Shown here piece after piece: positions 1-6,590 of a stretch of DNA of 14,577 nucleotides. The position numbers and the translations under genes were made by a program. The notes beneath the pieces were generated by a model. The model was not told the DNA's origin and ran no database searches. It was given only the letters and a program-made list of their open reading frames with translations. Within the stretch, counting starts at the first letter, position 1. The number at the start of each line of letters is the position of its first letter. This DNA is from Lachnospiraceae bacterium (lineage in GTDB: Bacteria > Bacillota > Clostridia > Lachnospirales > Lachnospiraceae): NCBI GenBank assembly GCA_003535955.1, contig DPZM01000102.1, forward strand, positions 1 through 14,577, given 5' to 3'.

Positions 1-605
1 CGGACCGGCAGACATACCTCAAAATTCCCTCCCGTCGTACGGAGTATGGGCTTAATTCCAAGCACGTTTCCGACCGTTGCCGCCGTTGCGTTGACACGGC
101 CCGTCTTTCTCAAGTGGTCAAGCGTGTCTACGGTCAGATAAACAACCGAGTCATATGCCGTCTCTTCAAGTATTTCCTTTATCCCTTTGGCCGAATACCC
201 GGCTTTGGCAAGCAAAACAGCATCCATTACCGACTGTCTCTGAGTAACGGATATCCTGTGATTATCTGCTATGGTTATTCTTCCCTCATACTCTTTAGCA
301 AAAAACTCCGCATTCTTCTGAGAACTTGACAGGCCCGAAGACATGGGGATATAGACTATTTCATCATAACCCTCGTCAAGGATCGAATCCCACATATCAA
401 CCAGTTCACCCGGAGACGGCTGTGATGTGGATACATCCGCCCCTTCCATCATAACCTCAAAAAAATGAGCCCTTGACAGATTTACGCCTTCAATATAATT
501 CTCTTCATTTATGATAACAGGCATGGGCATACAGAAAATGCCTATCTCCTTTGCTTCATCGACCATTATCCCACTGTTGGTATCGGTCATTATGGCTACT
601 TTCAT
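1..605 (-). CDS. DegV family protein, C-terminus cut by window edge
   Basis: This is the N-terminal 201 residues of a DegV-family protein (full members are about 280-300 residues); the frame is open to the window edge. The start ATG is at 605-603 with a good AAGGAG site a few bases upstream. DegV proteins bind a fatty acid, and in Firmicutes some act as FakB, presenting it to the kinase FakA. Visible family signatures are the opening beta strand with TDTNSG (residues 7-12), STSQPSPGE (59-67), the SSGLSS loop (89-94), and GRVNATAATVGNVLGIKPIL (169-188), the usual stretch before the second domain. It is the last gene of the run here and sits 31 nt behind a second, clearly divergent degV. No fakA is in the window, so a FakB role is only possible. 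The physiological ligand and any link to motility are unknown. Confidence 0.9.
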   Translation of the reverse strand, partial: MKVAIMTDTNSGIMVDEAKEIGIFCMPMPVIINEENYIEGVNLSRAHFFEVMMEGADVSTSQPSPGELVDMWDSILDEGYDEIVYIPMSSGLSSSQKNAEFFAKEYEGRITIADNHRISVTQRQSVMDAVLLAKAGYSAKGIKEILEETAYDSVVYLTVDTLDHLRKTGRVNATAATVGNVLGIKPILRTTGGNFEVCLPV

Positions 606-636
606 CAGTATCTCCTTAGCTTAAATAAAGGTCTCG

Positions 637-1524
637 TCACTCTCCTCTTTCATCTCCCCAGAAGAAAAGAGCTACAGTACCTGGACCCGTATGGGCACCG
701 ATCGTCGTCCCGATATAATTGATAAGTATCTTACCCTTTAAAGCCGGGAACTTCTCCTCAATAAGCGACGCTAACGCCTTGGCATCTTCAAGGCAATGAG
801 CATGTGTGATAAAGCACTTGCCATCATAATCATTGGCATTCTCGGCATGCATGATCATCTGCTCAACGGTTGCATCTATTACCTTCTTTTTTGTTCGGAT
901 TTTAAATCTGGGGATAAGTTTACCCTCGTTATTTACATTCAAAAGAGGACAAATGTTCAACATATTCCCAAAAAATCCGGATACCTTGCTGACCCTGCCT
1001 CCCCTTACCAGATATGTAAGGTCTGTGGTAAAGAACCAGTGATGCACTCTCAGCCTGTTCTTAAGAGCGAATTCTTCAATTTCCTCTATACTCTTACCCT
1101 CATCCCTAAGGTCTGCAAGTTTATCGACAAACAGCCCGAACCCGCCCGACGCTGCCAGGGAATCGATCACTATAAGCTTCCTTTCGGGATACTTCTCCCT
1201 AAGTTCTTCAGCAGCAATATTAGCCGAATTATTGGCTCCGGATATGCCGCTTGACAGGGTAAGATGTATGACATCCCTTCCATCGGCCAGAAACTTCTCA
1301 AAATGTTCCCTATATTCTTCAACATTCGGCTGCGAGGTCTGTGTTTCCGATCCCTGGGCCATCTTATCATACAGCTGTGAAAACTTCATAGACTGTCCAA
1401 GATCATCAACATAGAGCTTGCCATCCAGATAAAAATGAAAACACAGATATGCTATATCCCTGACCTTAAAAAAATCGATGGGCATATCAGCAGTCGAGCA
1501 GCAGCTTAAAACATAATCTCCCAT
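637..1524 (-). CDS. DegV family protein (fatty-acid binding)
   Basis: A complete 295-residue DegV-family protein of normal length. Signatures in order are SCCSTAD at residues 7-13 (a variant of the usual TDS.SD start), TSQP at 63-66, SSGISG at 91-96, GRVSKVSGFFGNMLNICPLL at 176-195, and the C-terminal IGTTIGAHTGPGTVALFF at 271-288. In the family these loops line the pocket holding a fatty acyl chain, with conserved Ser/Thr and His contacting the carboxylate. The start is set by a GGGAGG site located within the last codons of the upstream gene, whose TGA stop lies one base before this ATG, so translation is probably coupled. A second degV follows 31 nt downstream. The family call is firm. Whether it serves lipid metabolism, signalling or something motility-related cannot be read from the sequence. 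Confidence 0.95.
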   Translation of the reverse strand: MGDYVLSCCSTADMPIDFFKVRDIAYLCFHFYLDGKLYVDDLGQSMKFSQLYDKMAQGSETQTSQPNVEEYREHFEKFLADGRDVIHLTLSSGISGANNSANIAAEELREKYPERKLIVIDSLAASGGFGLFVDKLADLRDEGKSIEEIEEFALKNRLRVHHWFFTTDLTYLVRGGRVSKVSGFFGNMLNICPLLNVNNEGKLIPRFKIRTKKKVIDATVEQMIMHAENANDYDGKCFITHAHCLEDAKALASLIEEKFPALKGKILINYIGTTIGAHTGPGTVALFFWGDERGE

Positions 1525-1525
1525 A

Positions 1526-2263
1526 TCAGTTACCTCCCGTGATTATATCAGCGATCTGTTTATAGTCAGCCCCCACAGGGATCTTGAAGACTCCCGGCGT
1601 GATCTTTTTATCGTAATGGTTACTGCACAGATAATCATCAAAATCACCCGCGTCATCTATGGCTCCTCCGCTCTTAAGAAGCCTTGATACCGTCTCTGAA
1701 GATGAACCCGATGCTATCTGTACTGTAAAGAACTCATTATAACCAAGTTCCTTTGATGAGTTCTGCAGGCCCGAAACCTTCTCGTTTGAGGACTTCTTCT
1801 CATTCTGACCGCCCATGGCCAGATCTTCCTTGCTGTCCCTTATATCACCATCTGAAGCCCCGGCTTCTCCGGTTTCCTGCGCTGCCGGCTCATCCGTCGG
1901 TTCAGCATCTTCCTCAAGGACCCTGGTGCCCGTATCCTTTCCTTCTTCCGTAGGGTTCTCAATCTTATCCTCAGCCTTGTCTTCCTCACGGACTTCCGAT
2001 TCAGCTTCGGGCTTTGCTTCGGGCTTTGCTTCGGACTTTGCTTCAGGCTCCGTCTTGTTTTGTTCACTTTCCAAAGCTTCTTCCGTTTCTTGGGCGGGTT
2101 TTACAAGCACCGATCCTTCCTCAACCATTCCGAGAGCCCTGGCTCTTGTTTTGATCTCCGTATCACTCAGTTCACCCCTCTTGCCGGATACTGCTATCCC
2201 CATTAAAACGGCAGAAATGAAAATCCCGGTGCCTAAACCTCTCAAGTAGCTCTTAAGTTTCAT
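1526..2263 (-). CDS. Membrane-anchored protein with MltG-type LysM-like module, no catalytic domain
   Basis: 245 residues. It has an N-terminal hydrophobic segment (about 11-26) preceded by Lys/Arg, consistent with an inner-membrane anchor with the rest outside. A juxtamembrane stretch (LSDTEIKTRARALGMVEEGS, 32-51) resembles that of clostridial MltG-like proteins. A long acidic, low-complexity linker (about 55-172) follows, containing a four-residue repeat. The C-terminal globular region (about 177-245) reads like the LysM-like subdomain of YceG/MltG: FFTVQIASGSSSETVSRLL, an IDDAGDFDDYL helix, then ITPGVFKIPVGADYKQIADI. The lytic transglycosylase domain that follows this module in true MltG is absent, as the gene stops right after the module. 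It may therefore bind peptidoglycan or a partner without cutting. Its AAGAGG site overlaps the upstream stop codon. Domain identity is moderately sure; function is unknown. Confidence 0.75.
   Translation of the reverse strand: MKLKSYLRGLGTGIFISAVLMGIAVSGKRGELSDTEIKTRARALGMVEEGSVLVKPAQETEEALESEQNKTEPEAKSEAKPEAKPEAESEVREEDKAEDKIENPTEEGKDTGTRVLEEDAEPTDEPAAQETGEAGASDGDIRDSKEDLAMGGQNEKKSSNEKVSGLQNSSKELGYNEFFTVQIASGSSSETVSRLLKSGGAIDDAGDFDDYLCSNHYDKKITPGVFKIPVGADYKQIADIITGGN
1533..1538 (-). promoter_or_regulatory. Ribosome binding site of the complete degV gene inside the upstream gene
   Basis: The minus strand reads GGGAGG, formed by the last Thr/Gly/Gly codons of the MltG-like gene, 8 nt from the ATG at 1524. 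The upstream TGA stop lies between site and start, a classic coupling layout. Confidence 0.8.
2004..2051. repeat. Four tandem 12-bp units inside the linker of the MltG-like gene
   Basis: Four consecutive copies of a 12-base unit (plus strand gcttcgggcttt). Units one and two, counted from position 2004, are identical; unit three has one mismatch and unit four has three. In the protein they give residues 72-87, an EPEA-KSEA-KPEA-KPEA pattern. The repeat keeps frame, so copy-number change would lengthen or shorten the extracytoplasmic linker without breaking the gene. Confidence 0.85.
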
Positions 2264-2268
2264 ACAGT

Positions 2269-2967
2269 CTACCTCTTAAACAGCTCGATCACAAGGCCTA
2301 CCTCACCTACTCCGAGGTTAAGCTCCTTAGCTATCTCAACATTGGTCTTTCCGGCCTTATGGAGTTCAATTATCCTCTTGTTATTGTTCTCCTTCTGCTC
2401 ATCTGTCAGTCCGTCTTTAATTATCGCAGCTATATTACCGCGCTCTCTGACCTTTTCTTCCTTTTTCTCTATACTATCCCCGGTTTCTTTACTCTTATTA
2501 TCAGCCGGTCCGGTTTCGGATGATTTACTTACAGCCTTCTGCCTTACCACCTTGCCGCCCGCGCTCTTTACCTCTCTGGTTACGGCTTCTGCCTTACGGA
2601 CGGTATTTTTAAGATCTGTCTGTTTGTCCGTAAGCATATCGTAAAGGAACATAACTTCCTTATGAGACTTGTTGATCTCTTCCATTATGGTATTCGAATA
2701 CTCTGAAAGAGCCATTATCTTTTCATTTGATATCTTCTCGAGGGCACGTTCCGACTTCTCCATGGCGTATTCAACCGAGGAATCTGTCGCCTCCTTAACC
2801 TTAAGATTCATCGAGTCGTATTCCTTATCGGTGATCCGTCTTACTTCCTCTCGAAGCTTATCCTCATCTATTCCCTGAACGATCTGTTCATTCTTGTCCT
2901 TAAGCACAAAGCTTAAACAAAAAATAACCACTCCTATGATAAGGAGTGTTATTTCCATAGGGGTCAT
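2269..2967 (-). CDS. SwrB-like membrane-anchored coiled-coil protein (DUF6115-like)
   Basis: 232 residues in three parts. One N-terminal membrane span (about 5-21, very hydrophobic) is followed by a charged segment. A long heptad-rich region (about 35-135) is a probable coiled coil, and a Lys/Ser/Glu-rich hinge (about 140-185) follows. The C-terminal 40 residues look like a small helix-turn-helix: NNNKRIIELHKAGKTNVEIA (195-214) then KELNLGVGEVGLVIELF (215-231). This layout and the position downstream of sigD at the end of the motility genes match Bacillus SwrB (YlxL), a single-pass protein that promotes flagellar export-apparatus and basal-body maturation. I recall this C-terminal motif from DUF6115 proteins. 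The start has an AGGAG site 7 bases upstream. Topology and context are seen; equivalence to SwrB is inferred, not shown by alignment. At 232 residues it is longer than SwrB (about 167). Confidence 0.7.
   Translation of the reverse strand: MTPMEITLLIIGVVIFCLSFVLKDKNEQIVQGIDEDKLREEVRRITDKEYDSMNLKVKEATDSSVEYAMEKSERALEKISNEKIMALSEYSNTIMEEINKSHKEVMFLYDMLTDKQTDLKNTVRKAEAVTREVKSAGGKVVRQKAVSKSSETGPADNKSKETGDSIEKKEEKVRERGNIAAIIKDGLTDEQKENNNKRIIELHKAGKTNVEIAKELNLGVGEVGLVIELFKR
2271..2277 (-). promoter_or_regulatory. Ribosome binding site of the MltG-like gene overlapping the upstream stop
   Basis: The minus strand reads AAGAGGT. It overlaps the final Lys-Arg codons and the T of the TAG stop of the SwrB-like gene, with GAGG 8 nt from the ATG at 2263. 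It supports both the start choice and coupling. Confidence 0.7.
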
Positions 2968-2991
2968 ATCCTGTCTCCTATAATACCTTAA

Positions 2992-3303
2992 CTATATTTT
3001 CAGGTCAAATCCGGGTGATCGCGACTTTACTCTTACCCCTTCATCCGGAGCTTTCGCCTTCCTGTCTTTCTTCCTTATATCAACAAACTCATTCCTGCCC
3101 TTCTCCTTGGCATCATGTCTGGTATCGGTACCGTCGCTCTCGCTTGCCGACTTGACAGTATGAACCGTTTCCTCACCCTTTACATCCACCTGATTCTGGA
3201 CATTAACATGGTCAAGTGCCGCCTTATTATCTTCATTGGCACGAAGATTCGCTATATCCTGAGTACGCGCAAGCGTACCACTCAATTCAATAGGACTAAT
3301 CAT
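2992..3303 (-). CDS. Hypothetical hydrophilic 103-residue protein in motility operon
   Basis: I do not recognise a named family. The protein is 103 residues, has no signal peptide or membrane span, and is strongly charged. The N-terminus (ISPIELSGTLARTQDIANLR, residues 2-21) could form one amphipathic helix and continues into a Q/N/D-rich stretch (about 22-42). The centre carries KSASESDGTDTRHDAKEKGR (51-70), followed by a basic segment (76-95) and a hydrophobic tip, GFDLKI (98-103). Such short proteins with a structured N-terminal helix and a conserved hydrophobic C-terminal tip recur in flagellar operons as secretion or docking factors, but that is inference. A GGAGG site sits 7 bases before the ATG. 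It lies between fapA and the SwrB-like gene with gaps of 24-27 nt, which together with the strong ribosome site argues that it is a real gene. Confidence 0.75.
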   Translation of the reverse strand: MISPIELSGTLARTQDIANLRANEDNKAALDHVNVQNQVDVKGEETVHTVKSASESDGTDTRHDAKEKGRNEFVDIRKKDRKAKAPDEGVRVKSRSPGFDLKI

Positions 3304-3330
3304 AACATACCTCCGTCCTTAAGTACATAC

Positions 3331-4932
3331 CTACAGGGCCTTGATCCTTATATCGGCACCGTCCTTGACAAAACGTGCCCTCTGGGCCGGGGCCTTTAAA
3401 TTGGTATATACCTCACTTATCGTGATCCTGGTCCCTGGATACGCGCAACCCGAAACCTTTACCACCGAATCCGTATCCTTTATATCTATGGCTTCCATAT
3501 ATTTATCATATTCATCCATCAGGCTGTTTATTTCATCGTTAAGTCTCTTGTATTCCTCCGAAAGCTGTTTGAAGTTGCGGAGCTGGTCCGGTGTAAGCTT
3601 ATCGCCCTTCTTCATACGCATGGTAAGAGTCACCAGCACGGGCTTAACCTGGTTGAGTTTCTTGTTCTTCTCGGTTAATTCCTGCTGCATGCTGGCAGCC
3701 TTAAGCTTGATCGACGGATCCTGTCCGACCTGGATATCCGTATCCACGCCCATTTCCGAACCGATCGTCTTGGCCTCGACATTACCCAGGGCCTGTACGC
3801 TTCCTCCCGTTATAAAGCCCTTCTTGCCGGTTACGATGACATCGCCCTTGCTTACTATCTTTGAATGGATTATTGCTTCCGCATGAATGTATCCATCCGC
3901 TGTTGCCCTGGCATTTTCAAGGAACTTGGCCACTATATTGCGGCCCGCTGTTATCTCTCCCTTACCCATACCGTTCATGCCACGGGTGATTATTATATCG
4001 CCTCCGGCCTCTACAAGCGCGCCCTCAACAACACCGCGCACTTCAACATTACCGCTGGCCTTCACCGTAAAGCCTGCCTTCACATTGCCGTTGACATGCA
4101 CATCACCGTCGTACTCTATATTACCCGTTGACGTATCCACGTCATTGACTTCGTAAATATTGGAAACAAATACCTTATCACCCACGAGGGTTACATTACC
4201 GTTTATCTCACTGATAAGCTCGAGTCCGTCTTCCGAAACCTTAAGGTTTCTTCCATATGAAAACCTGGGCTCACTTACCTCCTTGGGACTGACATAACCT
4301 CCGTAAACATTAACGCCGTCATCGCCCGGATCGGCAGGCGTAAGCCTTGCAACCACCTGGCCTTCCCTGCATCCGCTTATTATATTCAGATTGAAGAAAT
4401 CAACCGTACCGTCGGGATTAAGTGTGGGCTTTGTTGAAGGATCGGTATTGAAGAGGTATTCGATCTTACCGTCCGATCCTTCCCTTACGGGTTTACCTTC
4501 CGCTATCACATAATCGGTACAGTAATGTTTATCCTCAAAGAACGAATTTATTGCATCATTCTTAATGCCAAAGGATACCTTCTTAAACTTGAGATCCTTG
4601 ATGATCTCATCCTTTTTAAGCTCTTCTCCCTTGTCCGAAGGAGGGTAAAACCTTGCGACACAGGTCATACCGTCATCGGATACCGACAGGCTGTAGCTCT
4701 CGCTTTCTTCATGTCCTACCCTGTTGTCGATCTTTACTTCACATGCTTCTCCGCCGGACCCCTGGATTGCCTTGGCAATGGCCATCTTATCGGCGATAAA
4801 ACCGTGTCTCTGGAGATATCCCTGGAGCTCATCAAATTCAAAAGCGGCTCCGTTACCCTGCGGCGGATAAAGGATCAGATATGTTCCGTCTCCTTTAATC
4901 CTTAATTTGAAATAAGAATTGATATCGCTCAT
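3331..4932 (-). CDS. fapA: FapA / DUF342 family protein
   Basis: 533 residues, typical for the DUF342 (FapA) family. The N-terminal part (about 5-260) carries the alpha/beta FapA_N region. The middle (about 262-400) is a run of short glycine-spaced beta strands, GNIEYDGDVHVNGNVKAGFT (270-289), GNVEVRGVVEGALVEAGGDI (294-313), GRNIVAKFLE and SKGDVIVTGKKGFITGGSVQ (361-380), a right-handed beta-helix of the polymer-forming type. A coiled-coil hairpin follows (about 410-480), and a final strand pair (VKVSGCAYPGTRITISEVYT, 491-510) closes the fold. No membrane span or signal peptide is seen, so it is probably cytoplasmic. FapA has been tied in Vibrio to polar localisation of a glucose-specific phosphotransferase component, but its job in Firmicutes motility operons is not established. 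A GGGGAGAG site precedes the start. It follows sigD by 28 nt. Confidence 0.92.
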   Translation of the reverse strand: MSDINSYFKLRIKGDGTYLILYPPQGNGAAFEFDELQGYLQRHGFIADKMAIAKAIQGSGGEACEVKIDNRVGHEESESYSLSVSDDGMTCVARFYPPSDKGEELKKDEIIKDLKFKKVSFGIKNDAINSFFEDKHYCTDYVIAEGKPVREGSDGKIEYLFNTDPSTKPTLNPDGTVDFFNLNIISGCREGQVVARLTPADPGDDGVNVYGGYVSPKEVSEPRFSYGRNLKVSEDGLELISEINGNVTLVGDKVFVSNIYEVNDVDTSTGNIEYDGDVHVNGNVKAGFTVKASGNVEVRGVVEGALVEAGGDIIITRGMNGMGKGEITAGRNIVAKFLENARATADGYIHAEAIIHSKIVSKGDVIVTGKKGFITGGSVQALGNVEAKTIGSEMGVDTDIQVGQDPSIKLKAASMQQELTEKNKKLNQVKPVLVTLTMRMKKGDKLTPDQLRNFKQLSEEYKRLNDEINSLMDEYDKYMEAIDIKDTDSVVKVSGCAYPGTRITISEVYTNLKAPAQRARFVKDGADIRIKAL

Positions 4933-4960
4933 GATCTCTCCCCCTGCTCCTGCCCAATGG

Positions 4961-5728
4961 TCATCCGTTAAGGAATCCCATATATTTACCCATCTTGCCC
5001 TTCATTTTATTCAGGGCCTTTGTATGGAGCTGTGATACGCGTGATTCCGACACCTCAAGTACATTACTGATCTCCTTAAGTGTCATATCCTCATAGTAAT
5101 ACATAAGGACAACCTGACGCTCCTTCTCGGTAAGCTGCGTGAGCGCCTCCTGCAGAACCACCTTCAGCTCCTCCTTCTCAACTGCTTCCTCCGGAAGCTC
5201 GTATCTGGAAACAGTGGAAGATTCACTGATCACGTCACCACCGCCGGATTCCGTGAATTCATCCAGCGAGATGACATTTGTTACCTTCATCTGAGACTGC
5301 CAGTCATCATACTCTTCATTTGTGATGCCAAGCTCCCTGGATATTTCCTCATCCGTAGCAGCTCTTCCGGTCCTTAATTCTATCTCTTTTATGGCATTCG
5401 AAATATCCCTCTGACGTTTTCTTACCGTTCTCGGGATCCAGTCCATCTTACGGATCTGGTCAAGTATCGCTCCCCTGATCCTTAAAGAGGCATATGTCTC
5501 GAACTTAACCTCCTTAAGGGCATCAAACTTGTCAATCGCATCGATAAGTCCGAATATCCCGTAACTTACAAGGTCATCATACTCGACATTATAGCCCAAA
5601 TACATGGATAAGCGGCCTGCAACAAGCTTAACTAACGGTGCATATTCCAATATTATGTTTTCCCGAAGCTCCTTGGTAGGATTCTTAGAATAATCCTCCC
5701 ACAGCTTAAGCCTTCCTGCGTCATCCAT
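4961..5728 (-). CDS. sigD: Flagellar RNA polymerase sigma factor SigD/FliA (sigma-28 family)
   Basis: 255 residues, the usual length for SigD/FliA/WhiG. Region 2 is at about 25-95, with DDLVSYGIFGLIDAIDKFD (51-69, core-binding) and FETYASLRIRGAILDQIRKM (76-95, -10 recognition and melting). Region 3 begins with DWIPRTVRKRQRDI (96-109), and region 4 (about 195-245) carries LTEKERQVVLMYYYEDMTLK (199-218) and the DNA-binding helix VSESRVSQLHTKAL (226-239). The factor directs RNA polymerase to late flagellar and chemotaxis promoters (TAAA-N15-GCCGATAA type) and is normally held back by the anti-sigma FlgM, which is not in this window. The ribosome site is weak (GGGGTG). It lies after cheD, separated by one small membrane-protein gene, essentially as in the B. 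subtilis fla/che operon. Its late position in a long transcript would make its dose sensitive to transcript completion. Confidence 0.97.
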   Translation of the reverse strand: MDDAGRLKLWEDYSKNPTKELRENIILEYAPLVKLVAGRLSMYLGYNVEYDDLVSYGIFGLIDAIDKFDALKEVKFETYASLRIRGAILDQIRKMDWIPRTVRKRQRDISNAIKEIELRTGRAATDEEISRELGITNEEYDDWQSQMKVTNVISLDEFTESGGGDVISESSTVSRYELPEEAVEKEELKVVLQEALTQLTEKERQVVLMYYYEDMTLKEISNVLEVSESRVSQLHTKALNKMKGKMGKYMGFLNG

Positions 5729-5749
5729 GTCGCACCCCGCTTATATTCT

Positions 5750-6079
5750 TTATTCTGCCCCTGCGGGCACCTCCTCATTATCTGCCGGCATCTCGCCCTC
5801 TCCTTCAACAGGGGCTTCACCTTCAGCGCCTTCGGCACCTTCTTCTCCTTCTGCGGACTTCTCTACAACTTCTCCTTCATCACCAACCGTATCATCTGTG
5901 GAAATCTCAAATTTATCAAGAAGTTTCTTCACTATCAGACCGATCACGAGGAAGATTACCAGGACAATGATCAGAACAACCAAAGTATCATGAAGGTTGT
6001 AATGCTCGATATATGTTACTATACATGCGACTGCCGCTGCCAGAAGCATGATGAACAAAGGCACCTTCTTAGTTTTCAT
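5750..6079 (-). CDS. Small two-span membrane protein with acidic tail, unknown function
   Basis: 109 residues, no family recognised. Two hydrophobic segments are clear: about 7-23 (PLFIMLLAAAVACIVTY) and about 31-50 (DTLVVLIIVLVIFLVIGLIV), joined by a short loop containing EHYNLHD (25-31). The basic N-terminus (MKTKK) and the KKLLDK after span two both favour the cytoplasmic side, giving an N-in/C-in hairpin. The rest (about 57-109) is an extremely acidic Glu/Gly/Ala-rich tail with imperfect GAEGE repeats, probably disordered. The gene begins 10 nt after cheD with a GGGTAGG ribosome site and ends 21 nt before sigD, so it is co-transcribed with both. B. subtilis has no gene in this slot. Possible roles include a motor or export accessory factor or a membrane partner of SigD or CheD; all are speculation. 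Confidence 0.8.
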   Translation of the reverse strand: MKTKKVPLFIMLLAAAVACIVTYIEHYNLHDTLVVLIIVLVIFLVIGLIVKKLLDKFEISTDDTVGDEGEVVEKSAEGEEGAEGAEGEAPVEGEGEMPADNEEVPAGAE

Positions 6080-6089
6080 AACCTACCCG

Positions 6090-6575
6090 CTATATCTTTT
6101 TAATATCCCTGCCTACCGCCTTGATGACAAAATCACCTGTTTCGGGGAAGAATTCAACGGTTCTTCCGTAGCAGTCTCCGGTATCCCTGGCAAGGATGGG
6201 TATCTTCATTTCACCGAGTATCTTCGTAACCGCTTCGGCATTCCTGGCCCCAACGGCCATGGCCTCCGATTTGCCCTGAAGGGCAAACATCTGTGCTCCT
6301 CCTGCTATCTTGGCAACAAGCCTGCTCCTTGATGCCCCCGCTTCCACCATTATCCTTACAAGTTCGGCAATGCCTGTATCCGCAAACTTTGCTATACATT
6401 GATTATTTGAAATCTTGGTAGAGTCAGGCAGCATGATATGAGCCAGTCCTCCTATCTTGGTGATCGGATCCCTTATGGCTATGCCGACGCATGACCCAAG
6501 ACCCAAAGTAGTGATCGCATCCGGGCTCTTGCACAGCTTAAGGTCTGCCATACCAACCTTTATCATTTCACTCAT
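6090..6575 (-). CDS. cheD: Chemoreceptor glutamine deamidase CheD
   Basis: 161 residues, normal for CheD. CheD deamidates specific glutamines on chemoreceptors and, in Bacillus-type systems, binds CheC and raises its CheY-P phosphatase activity. The catalytic triad is intact: Thr23 and Cys29 in TTLGLGSCVGIAI (22-34) and His46 in GGLAHIMLP (42-50). The Thr-Cys and Cys-His spacings (6 and 17) are the same as in the Thermotoga enzyme (Thr21, Cys27, His44). Later family segments are AKIAGGAQMF (88-97) and GARNAEAVTKIL (108-119). It starts 15 nt after cheC, with an AAGGTG site, which fits its function as CheC's partner. The TAG stop is 10 nt before the small membrane-protein gene. Confidence 0.97.
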   Translation of the reverse strand: MSEMIKVGMADLKLCKSPDAITTLGLGSCVGIAIRDPITKIGGLAHIMLPDSTKISNNQCIAKFADTGIAELVRIMVEAGASRSRLVAKIAGGAQMFALQGKSEAMAVGARNAEAVTKILGEMKIPILARDTGDCYGRTVEFFPETGDFVIKAVGRDIKKI

Positions 6576-6590
6576 AGTCTTACACCTTAT

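Noticed and set aside
114..329. Plus-strand 71-codon open frame near the left edge
   Set aside because: It is antisense to the cut DegV gene, which shows clear family motifs across the same bases.
796..1254. Open frame of 152 codons on the plus strand
   Set aside because: It lies wholly antisense to the DegV gene at 637-1524, has no ribosome site or recognisable domain, and its composition is what the complementary frame of a real gene gives.
1815..2249. Plus-strand Ser-rich open frame with FASGFASDFASG repeats
   Set aside because: The apparent repeat protein is only the complement of the Lys/Pro/Glu/Ala linker repeat in the MltG-like gene.
4787..4794. GCCGATAA on the minus strand, identical to a SigD -10 element
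   Set aside because: It lies inside fapA coding sequence and the position 15 nt upstream reads CCAG, not TAAA, so it is only half a promoter match.
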